A DNA stretch of 64,000 bases, taken from positions 31,829 through 95,828 of the forward strand of contig NZ_JABFFR010000041.1 of assembly GCF_013423485.1 (NCBI RefSeq). The letters are read 5' to 3'. Every line of letters begins with the position of its first letter. Positions within the stretch are counted from its first letter, which is position 1. A program made the translations under genes and the position numbers. Below, in pieces: positions 58,011 through 64,000 of the stretch. The notes under the pieces were generated by a model. It did no database searches. It saw nothing but the letters and a program-made list of their open reading frames with translations, and had not been told where the DNA came from. The DNA comes from Azospirillum oleiclasticum. Its GTDB lineage: Bacteria; Pseudomonadota; Alphaproteobacteria; Azospirillales; Azospirillaceae.

Positions 58011-58830
58011 CGTGCAGGGGGTCGGCGAAGTGGGCGTCGTCGGCCACCGCCTCGCGCAGATCGATGACCGGCACGTCGGCCGGCAGGCGGGCTTTCAGCG
58101 CGTCGAAGAAAGGGCCGTAATTGGCGAGCTTGGCGATGAAGGGCCGGTAGAGCGGGGTGATCACCACCACCACCGTGGTCCCATGCTCCCGCGCGCTCTC
58201 CACGATGTGGTCGAGGGCGGCGAGGTTGCGGGCGTGCGGCTGCCACGTCTCCGGCGGCGCCCGCTCCACCATGGCGCGGTAGCTGGTGCCGATGCGACCG
58301 GTCAGCGTGCGGTCGGCGGCGTCCTCGCGCAGCAGCCCGAGTGCCGTGCGGATCGTCTGGTTGCTGTTGAAGGTGAGCAGCCGGAAGGCGTGGTTGGAGG
58401 CCCAGAGCGTGGCGTCCGCCTCGTGCACCAGCGCGTCCACCCGCTCCGACCAGGCGCTCAGCATGGGCGCGTCGGCAAGGTCGCGCGGGTCGTCCACCAC
58501 GCTGGTCGGCTCCAGGATCAGCAGGCGCGGCGCCCCGTGCCGCTCCAGATAATCGTCCCACAGGGCGGCACTCACCACCGTCGGCGCACCGCCCATGCCC
58601 AGGTTCAGTGCCCGGCCGCAGGCGGCCTCGGCCACCGCGTCGGCGGGGAAATGGTTGTCGGCGCGCGAGTTGCCGAGGATCGCCACATCCACCGGCGGCC
58701 CCGGCCGGTAGACCGCGACGAAGCGGTCGGAGCTGTCGAGCAGCAGACGCTCCAGGCCGCTCGCGAGCGTGCGGTCCATGGCGAGCACAAGGCCGAGGAT
58801 CAGGCCGACGCAGGCCATCAGGCGCATCAT
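57901..58830 (-). CDS. SGNH-fold protein, partner of the MBOAT acyltransferase
   Basis: The 309-residue protein has an N-terminal signal-like helix (about 5-20) and an SGNH pattern: AILGNSRADNHFPA with Ser55 and, near the end, DPLHVNRDGVRV holding the Asp-x-x-His pair. Such proteins work with MBOAT enzymes, as AlgJ/AlgX or PatB/DltD-like partners, moving acetyl or acyl groups onto exported polymers. It lies 15 bp after the MBOAT gene in the same direction. The target polymer is unknown. The 3' end overlaps the convergent PIN gene. Confidence 0.75.
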   Translation of the reverse strand: MMRLMACVGLILGLVLAMDRTLASGLERLLLDSSDRFVAVYRPGPPVDVAILGNSRADNHFPADAVAEAACGRALNLGMGGAPTVVSAALWDDYLERHGAPRLLILEPTSVVDDPRDLADAPMLSAWSERVDALVHEADATLWASNHAFRLLTFNSNQTIRTALGLLREDAADRTLTGRIGTSYRAMVERAPPETWQPHARNLAALDHIVESAREHGTTVVVVITPLYRPFIAKLANYGPFFDALKARLPADVPVIDLREAVADDAHFADPLHVNRDGVRVILDRLKVELAGHGGCGGPVVAGVGTMTP

Positions 58831-58845
58831 CGGTGCGGGTCTCCC

Positions 58846-60279
58846 TCAAAACTGGAAGTAGATGAAGGCGCGGTTCTGGAAGCTGCCGAACAGCAGGATC
58901 AGCACGATCAGCGAGGAGCAGGCGGCGCAGCGCGCCAGCACCCCGCCCTGCGCGTAGCGGGCGGCCAGCCCGGATTCCGCCGCGGCGTCCACCGCCAGCA
59001 CCACCAGGGCCGCCAGCGCCACCCGCAGCATGGCGCTCGACTGCTGCATGCCGTGCTGGAAGACGAAATCCCCCTGCGCCAGGATCGACAGGATCGTGCC
59101 CATCGACTCCAGGCTGTCGGCGCGGAAGGGCAGCCAGGCCAGCGTCACCAGGGTGAAGACGAAGGCGACGCCGACGATCCGCCCGATCCAGGCGGCGCGC
59201 TCCGGCAGCGCCAGACCCCAACGCCGGGTGGTGCGGCGCGCCATGTCCTCGCCCAGCATCAGCGCGGTGTGGAAGGCGCCCCACAGCACGAAGGTCCAGT
59301 TGGCGCCGTGCCACAGGCCGGACACCAGCATGGTGACGGTCACGTTGCGCAGCCGCAGCCAGCGGGTCCGGCTGCCGCCCATGGGCATGTAGACGTAATC
59401 GCGGAACCAGGTGGACAGCGAGATGTGCCAGCGCCGCCAGAAATCCGAGAAGCCGCGGGCGAAATACGGCCGGCGGAAGTTTTCGCACAGCGTGTAGCCG
59501 TAGATCCGCGCGATGCCGATGGCGATCAGCGAGTATCCGGCGAAATCCCCGTAGATCTGCAGTGAAAAGCAGACCAGCCCGATGGCGTGGCCCATGGCGT
59601 TGTACAGCTCGGGCTGGGCGAAGCGGGCGTCCACCACGGCCGCCGCGTTGTCGGCCAGCCCCAGCTTCAGGAAATATCCCCACACCACCATCTCCAGCCC
59701 GGCGAAGCGCATGGCGAAGGGCACCGCGGCCGGGCGGCTGGTGATCTGCGGCAGCAGGTCCCGCGCCCGCACGATGGGGCCGGCGACGAGCTGTGGGAAG
59801 AAGGCCACGAAGGTGGCGTAGTTCAGCAGCGACCGTTCGGCTTTGAGCTGTCCCAGATACACGTCGATGGTGTAGCTGAGATTCTGGAAGGTGTAGAAGG
59901 AGATGCCGACCGGAAGCAGGATCGACAGCGTCGTCCGCCCCACCTCCAACCCCAGCGCCGCCAGCGCCGCCTCGGCGCTGTCGATGAAGAAGTTGAAGTA
60001 TTTGAAGAAGAACAGGATGGCGAGGTTGCTGCCGATGCTGAGGAACAGCCAGACCCGCGCGCGGCGGCGGTCCGGCGCCTCCTCCACCTTCAGCCCGCAC
60101 CAGAAATCGATGGCGGTGGTCAACGCCAGCAGCAGACAGAAGCGGTAATCCCACCAGCCGTAGAAGACATAGCTGGCGACCAGCAGGAACGGCGTGAACA
60201 TCCGCGTCCGCGCCAGTGTCAGGAAGGCGGCGGTGAAGGCGGTGATGAAGAGCAGGAAGTTGAGGCTGGCGAAATTCAT
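58846..60279 (-). CDS. MBOAT-family O-acyltransferase (AlgI/PatA-like)
   Basis: The 477-residue protein has about ten membrane helices and the MBOAT features RRWHISLSTWFRDYVYMPMG and LVSGLWHGANWTFVLWGAFH, including the invariant histidine in the second. The N-terminal FYGWWDYRFCLLLALTTAID is shared with AlgI and DltB-like enzymes. It transfers acyl groups from a cytoplasmic donor across the membrane to a partner protein. It pairs with the SGNH gene. Possible targets are an exopolysaccharide or peptidoglycan. Nothing here identifies the polymer. Confidence 0.88.
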   Translation of the reverse strand: MNFASLNFLLFITAFTAAFLTLARTRMFTPFLLVASYVFYGWWDYRFCLLLALTTAIDFWCGLKVEEAPDRRRARVWLFLSIGSNLAILFFFKYFNFFIDSAEAALAALGLEVGRTTLSILLPVGISFYTFQNLSYTIDVYLGQLKAERSLLNYATFVAFFPQLVAGPIVRARDLLPQITSRPAAVPFAMRFAGLEMVVWGYFLKLGLADNAAAVVDARFAQPELYNAMGHAIGLVCFSLQIYGDFAGYSLIAIGIARIYGYTLCENFRRPYFARGFSDFWRRWHISLSTWFRDYVYMPMGGSRTRWLRLRNVTVTMLVSGLWHGANWTFVLWGAFHTALMLGEDMARRTTRRWGLALPERAAWIGRIVGVAFVFTLVTLAWLPFRADSLESMGTILSILAQGDFVFQHGMQQSSAMLRVALAALVVLAVDAAAESGLAARYAQGGVLARCAACSSLIVLILLFGSFQNRAFIYFQF

Positions 60280-60548
60280 CGGGCCGCCCTGGTCGTGATC
60301 GAGCTTGGCGGGACGGTATCACGCAAAGTTCGTGCGGAAATCGCGGCAAACGGGGCGCGATTGTGGCGCCGTGGGCTTAGCCGTTCGGGGGTGATCCACC
60401 CGTCCTGGGCGCGCCGAAGGGGGTGGGTGCGGCGCGGCCCCGGCATCCCGTCTTGCGGCACCCGCGAATTGGGGGGTGCAAAGCCGCGCTTCAGGCGCTA
60501 CATATCGGCGCGGATTGTGTTCAACCCTGGCTGACGAGGAGGCACGCG
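60280..60548. other. No gene recognised; prfB upstream region
   Basis: This 269-bp gap between divergent MBOAT and prfB genes should hold both promoters. No convincing operator or RNA element was found by eye. Confidence 0.4.
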
Positions 60549-61677
60549 ATGCGGGCCGAGATCGAGGCGGCCGCCAGCGAGATCAGAGAATCGCTGGCGC
60601 TGCTGAGGAGGCATCTTTGACTGGGACAACGCGCTGCGTCGTCTCGACGAACTGAACGCCCTCTCCGAGGACCCCAAGCTCTGGGACGACCCGGAGCGCG
60701 CGCAGAAGATCATGCGCGAGCGCACCCAGCTCGACAACTCCGTCTCCGGCTACCGCGCGCTGGAGCGCGACCTCAGCGACAGCCTCGAACTGATCGAGAT
60801 GGGCGAGGCGGAGGGTGACCAGACCGTGGTCGCCGACGCCGAGAAGCAGCTCTACGGCCTGCGCGACCGTTCCCGCAAGCTCCAGATCGAAAGCCTGCTG
60901 TCCGGCGAGGCCGACGGCAACGACTGCTACGTCGAGGTGAACGCCGGGGCCGGCGGCACCGAGGCGCAGGACTGGACCCTGGTGCTGGTGCGCATGTATC
61001 TCCGCTGGGCCGAGCAGCACGGCTACAAGACCGAATGGCTGGAGGAGAGCCCCGGCGAAGAGGCCGGCCTGAAGTCCGCCACCGTGCAGATCAAGGGCCC
61101 GAACGCCTATGGCTGGCTGAAGACGGAGGCCGGCGTGCACCGCCTCGTCCGCATCAGCCCCTACGACAGCCAGCAGCGCCGCCAGACCAGCTTCGCCGCG
61201 GTGTCGGTCAGCCCGGTCATCGACGACAAGATCGTGGTCGAGATCAACGAGAAGGACTGCCGGATCGACACCTTCCGCGCGTCGGGCGCCGGCGGCCAGC
61301 ACGTCAACAAGACCGACTCGGCGGTGCGCATCACCCACCTGCCGACCGGCATCGTCGTCGCCTGCCAGCAGGAGCGCAGCCAGCACAAGAACCGCTCCAA
61401 GGCGTGGGACATGCTGCGCGCCCGCATCTACGAGATGGAGCTGAAGAAGCGCGAGGACGCCGCCGCGGCGCTGGAGGCCCAGAAGACCGACATCGCCTGG
61501 GGCCACCAGATCCGCAGCTACGTCCTGCACCCCTACCAGATGGTCAAGGACCTGCGCACGGAGGTCGAGACCTCGCAGAGCCAGGCGGTGCTGGACGGCG
61601 ACCTCGACATGTTCCTGGAAGCCGCACTCGCCTCCCGCATCAAGGGCCAAGCCGACGCGCAGGACGGCCGGGGGTAG
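60549..61677 (+). CDS. prfB: Peptide chain release factor 2, with programmed +1 frameshift
   Basis: The coding span is 60549-60617 joined to 60619-61677. Zero-frame codons end MRAEIEAAASEIRESLALLR then RHL-stop, and +1 shifting at CTT TGA C continues with DWDNALRRLDELN, giving 375 residues. Release-factor features are SPY (about 203-205, in place of E. coli SPF, common in alphaproteobacteria) for stop recognition and GGQ (about 246-248, GAGGQHVNKTDSAV) for peptidyl hydrolysis. RF2 reads UGA and UAA. The frameshift feeds back on RF2 level. A hairpin lies after the stop. Confidence 0.95.
60606..60621 (+). promoter_or_regulatory. prfB frameshift signal AGGAGG CAT CTT TGA C
   Basis: An internal Shine-Dalgarno (AGGAGG, 60606-60611) lies three bases before CTT (60615-60617), which is followed by TGA C. 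This is the standard autoregulatory site, where slow decoding of UGA lets Leu-tRNA move +1 on CUUU. Confidence 0.95.
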
Positions 61678-61684
61678 GCGCAAA

Positions 61685-61707
61685 CCCTCTCCCTGGCGGG
61701 GAGAGGG
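61685..61707. terminator. CCCTCTCCC hairpin between convergent prfB and DUF4142 genes
   Basis: CCCTCTCCC pairs with GGGAGAGGG around TGGC, eight bases after the prfB stop. It is the same motif as in the block at 46086-46167 and may serve as a bidirectional terminator. Confidence 0.55.
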
Positions 61708-61714
61708 CTTCCCG

Positions 61715-62275
61715 TCACCCGCCCCGCGCCGCACGCCCCGCCAGCTCCCGCATCACGTCGCGCGCCGTCTGTTGCTCGCGCCGCAGGACGGGCAGGGCGT
61801 CGGCGGCGAAGGCGCGCAGCTCGGGGTCGTCCAGCTCCTGTGCCGACGCCTCGAAGAATTTCAGTGTGCGCGCCAGCGTCTCCTCCTGCGCGTTCATGTA
61901 GCCACGGTCGAAGCGGTTGCCGCCGGCCTCCTCCAGCGCGCCGATGCGGTCGGCCTCCGACGGGGGCAAGGTGGCGGGCAGGGTCACGCTCTTCTGGCGG
62001 GCGATGGCCCGAAGCCGCTCCAGTGCCGCGGCGTGGGCCTCCACCATGCGGCGGGCGTACTCGCGCACGGCGGCGTCCTCGGCCCGCTCCATGGCCTTGC
62101 GGCCGAGCCGCATCTCCGCCACCGCGGTCAGGGCCACCTCGGCCATGAAGTTGCGCTCCTGCCGGTCGAGCGGCCCGTGCTGGGCGCTGTGCGGCTGGGC
62201 GCCCTGATTGGCGCCGTGGGCGGGCAGGGCGAGGGCGATGGTTCCGGCCAGGACGGCCGCGAGAAGCAGGCGCAT
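61715..62275 (-). CDS. DUF4142 exported protein
   Basis: ATG 62275 gives 186 residues with a signal peptide (MRLLLAAVLAGTIALALPAH, cut near GAN). The remainder is a ferritin-like helical bundle: DRQERNFMAEVALTAVAEMR, then AVREYARRMVEAHAAALERL and FDRGYMNAQEETLARTLKFF. DUF4142 proteins are periplasmic and of unknown function, often stress-induced. The gene is alone on its strand, convergent with prfB. An upstream frame extends to 62497 but the leader fixes the start. Confidence 0.85.
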   Translation of the reverse strand: MRLLLAAVLAGTIALALPAHGANQGAQPHSAQHGPLDRQERNFMAEVALTAVAEMRLGRKAMERAEDAAVREYARRMVEAHAAALERLRAIARQKSVTLPATLPPSEADRIGALEEAGGNRFDRGYMNAQEETLARTLKFFEASAQELDDPELRAFAADALPVLRREQQTARDVMRELAGRAARGG

Positions 62276-62338
62276 CGTGCGCTCCCTGCGTGGTGGCCTG
62301 GATGTGCCAACACGGGCCGGGGCGCCTTGTTCCGGAAC

Positions 62339-62376
62339 GGAAAAACCCGCCCCGGCTGACCGGGGCGGGTTTTTCC
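62339..62376 (-). terminator. Strong rho-independent terminator of the hydroxybutyryl-CoA dehydrogenase gene
   Basis: A 17-bp perfect stem (GGAAAAACCCGCCCCGG with its complement) closes a CTGA loop, and five T residues in the right arm complete the signal on either strand. It lies 39 bp after the end of the hbd gene on the minus strand. Confidence 0.9.
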
Positions 62377-62414
62377 GACGTGCAAAAGCGACGGTGGCGC
62401 GGCTCAGCGCGACA

Positions 62415-63293
62415 TCAGCGGGTGGGGACCGCCGGGGTCTTGGAGTAGTCGTAGAAGCCGCGGCCGACCTTGCGGCCGACCCAGCCGGCCTCGACATACT
62501 TCACCAGCAGCGGGCAGGGGCGGTACTTGCTGTCGGCCAGCCCCTCGTAGAGCACCTGCATGACGGCAAGGCAGGTGTCCAGACCGATGAAGTCGGCCAG
62601 CTCCAGCGGCCCCATCGGGTGGTTGGCGCCCAGCTTCAGCGCGGTGTCGATGGCGTGCACGCCGCCCACGCCCTCGTACAGGGTGTAGACCGCCTCGTTG
62701 ATCATCGGCAGCAGGATGCGGTTGACGATGAAGGCCGGGAAGTCCTCGGCCACCGCGGCGGTCTTGCCGATGCGTTCGGTCAGCTCGCTGACGGCCTTGA
62801 AGGTGGGCTCGTCCGTCGCGATGCCGCGGATCAGCTCGACGAGCTGCATCACCGGCACCGGGTTCATGAAGTGCATGCCCATGAACTTCGACGGCCGGTC
62901 GGTGGAGGCGGCCAGACGGGTGATCGAGATGGACGAGGTGTTGGTCGCGACCAGCGCCTCGGGCTTCAGGTTCGGCACCAGTTTCTTGAAGATCTCGCGC
63001 TTCAGCGCCTCGTTCTCGGTCGCCGCCTCGATCACCAGATCGCTGTCGCCGAACACCGCCATGTCGGTGGAGGTGCTGATGCGGCCGAGGGCCGCGGCCT
63101 TGTCGGCTTCGCTCAGCTTCCCCTTCTGGACCTGACGGTCCATGTTCTTGGTGATGCCGGCGATGGCCTTCTGCAGAAGCTCTTCCTTGATGTCGAGTAT
63201 GACGACGTCGCAGCCCGCGGCGGCGCAGACGTGCGCGATCCCGCTGCCCATCTGGCCCGCACCGATCACGCCGATTTTCTGGATGGTGGACAT
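62415..63293 (-). CDS. hbd: 3-hydroxybutyryl-CoA dehydrogenase
   Basis: The 292-residue enzyme has an N-terminal Rossmann fold with GVIGAGQMGSGIAHVCAAAG and the NAD-specific Asp in VVILDIKEEL. The catalytic dyad is in MGMHFMNPVPVMQLVELIRG (His) and downstream Glu, and the C-terminal helical domain has FIVNRILLPMINEAVYTLYE. It oxidises or reduces 3-hydroxybutyryl-CoA and acetoacetyl-CoA in PHB or fatty-acid metabolism. The next gene upstream is etfA, which suggests a link with acyl-CoA dehydrogenase electron flow. The gap is 58 bp, so one transcript is likely. Confidence 0.94.
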   Translation of the reverse strand: MSTIQKIGVIGAGQMGSGIAHVCAAAGCDVVILDIKEELLQKAIAGITKNMDRQVQKGKLSEADKAAALGRISTSTDMAVFGDSDLVIEAATENEALKREIFKKLVPNLKPEALVATNTSSISITRLAASTDRPSKFMGMHFMNPVPVMQLVELIRGIATDEPTFKAVSELTERIGKTAAVAEDFPAFIVNRILLPMINEAVYTLYEGVGGVHAIDTALKLGANHPMGPLELADFIGLDTCLAVMQVLYEGLADSKYRPCPLLVKYVEAGWVGRKVGRGFYDYSKTPAVPTR

Positions 63294-63351
63294 GGAGCTT
63301 TCCCGCGTCTGTTGATGTTGTGGCCGGTGTTGGTCTTCTTGTGCGTTTTCT

Positions 63352-64000
63352 TTATTGCAGCTTTTCGGTGAGCTCCGGCACCGCCTTGAAGAGGTCGGCG
63401 ACGAGGCCGTAGTCGGCGACCTGGAAGATGGGCGCCTCCTCGTCCTTGTTGATGGCGACGATCACCTTGCTGTCCTTCATGCCGGCCAGATGCTGGATGG
63501 CGCCGCTGATGCCGACCGCGATGTAGAGCTCCGGCGCCACGATCTTGCCGGTCTGCCCGACCTGATAGTCGTTGGGCACGAAGCCGCTGTCCACCGCGGC
63601 ACGGGATGCACCCACCGCGCCACCCAGCTTGTCGGCCAGCGCCTCCAGCAGGTGGAAGTTGTCGCCCGACTGCATGCCGCGGCCGCCCGACACCACCACC
63701 CGCGCCGCCGTCAGCTCCGGCCGCTCCGACTTCGACAGCTCCGCGGACACGAACTTGGACAGGCCCGGATCGCCGGCCGCCGCCACCGCCTCCACCGAGG
63801 CGGAACCGCCCTCAGCCGGGGCGGCCTCGAAGGCCGTGGTGCGCACGGTGATCACCTTCACCGCGTCGGCGCTGGTCACGGTGGCGATGGCGTTGCCGGC
63901 GTAGATCGGGCGCGTGAAGGTGTCCGGCCCTTCGACGGACAGGATGTCCGACACCTGCGCCACATCGAGCAGGGCCGCCACCCGCGGCAGCACATTCTTG
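63352..64000 (-). CDS. etfA: Electron transfer flavoprotein alpha subunit (5' part cut by the window)
   Basis: The last 215 residues are seen; the start lies beyond the window. RVVVSGGRGMQSGDNFHLLE is the FAD-binding signature of ETF alpha, and GFVPNDYQVGQTGKIVAPEL, YIAVGISGAIQHLAGMKDSK and VIVAINKDEEAPIFQVADYG complete the C-terminal FAD domain. ETF takes electrons from acyl-CoA dehydrogenases and passes them to ETF-ubiquinone oxidoreductase. The gene is probably preceded by etfB and followed by hbd in one operon. The visible part is intact. Confidence 0.95.
   Translation of the reverse strand, partial: KNVLPRVAALLDVAQVSDILSVEGPDTFTRPIYAGNAIATVTSADAVKVITVRTTAFEAAPAEGGSASVEAVAAAGDPGLSKFVSAELSKSERPELTAARVVVSGGRGMQSGDNFHLLEALADKLGGAVGASRAAVDSGFVPNDYQVGQTGKIVAPELYIAVGISGAIQHLAGMKDSKVIVAINKDEEAPIFQVADYGLVADLFKAVPELTEKLQ

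Noticed and set aside
57965..60349. Long alternative frames through the MBOAT and SGNH genes
   Set aside because: Arg/Pro/Gly-rich translations without domains; the chosen frames contain the MBOAT and SGNH motifs.

Overview
The window looks like chromosomal DNA of a very GC-rich alphaproteobacterium, most likely Azospirillum or a close relative in the Rhodospirillales. The grounds are strong GC3 bias, an RNase E ending in a GWW tail, the gene order rne / amiC / mrcA ... prfB, and gene content typical of that group. This placement is inference from protein character; no search was run. No rRNA, tRNA or CRISPR array was recognised.

Region 1 (1-16.2 kb) is host sequence in small operons: a TerC and CorC/HlyC membrane pair, an ExoD protein, a family 2 glycosyltransferase, an ECF sigma / anti-sigma / Bax-inhibitor-1 operon, a DUF2076 and a YqhA-type protein, a chrB-chrA chromate operon behind a perfect palindrome, a YqaA protein, a metal cluster (HupE/UreJ, a His-rich secreted protein, a CsoR/RcnR-family sensor, and an NreB-like exporter with a His-rich tail), a YkgJ-type Cys-cluster protein and YchJ.

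Region 2 (about 16.3-39.66 kb) is an integrative and conjugative element (ICE) with very little cargo. Its left edge is decayed: a low-GC gap, two short-chain dehydrogenase fragments facing each other, and a small gene interrupted by TGA. A regulatory block follows that matches, part for part, the excision switch of ICEMlSymR7A. It has an XRE repressor (QseC-like) with three TTCACG-N3-CGTGAA operators, a divergent small DUF2285 protein (QseM-like), and a DUF6499/DUF2285 activator (FseA-like) split between two frames that join at ACC_TTT_CGC, a +1 shift site. Next come an AlpA-type regulator, repA-parA and a small partition protein, a DUF433/DUF5615 toxin-antitoxin pair, an orphan Phd antitoxin, a candidate oriT with an RP4-like nick sequence, a short relaxase, a VirD4 coupling protein split over two ORFs, and a complete trbBCDEJKLFGI mating-pair operon. 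A tyrosine integrase reads away from dusA, the gene whose 5' end is the known target of this integrase class.

Region 3 (39.67-64 kb) is host sequence again: dusA followed by a 23-bp tandem repeat, an alpha-2-macroglobulin / PBP1C pair, RNase E, AmiC, PBP1A, RF2 (prfB, with the classic CTT TGA frameshift), a DUF4142 protein, 3-hydroxybutyryl-CoA dehydrogenase and the end of etfA. Two modules interrupt the usually tight mrcA-prfB junction: a 315-residue protein overlapping a PIN-domain toxin, which may be a little-described toxin-antitoxin type, and a convergent SGNH/MBOAT acyl-transfer pair.

Within the ICE, XRE and QseM-like proteins would keep the element silent. Rare +1 frameshifting would make the activator that turns on excision and transfer; the integrase would excise the element at dusA; the relaxase would nick oriT; and VirD4 plus the Trb channel would export it, with RepA/ParA stabilising the excised circle. 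The molecular parts are seen; the circuit is inferred by analogy.
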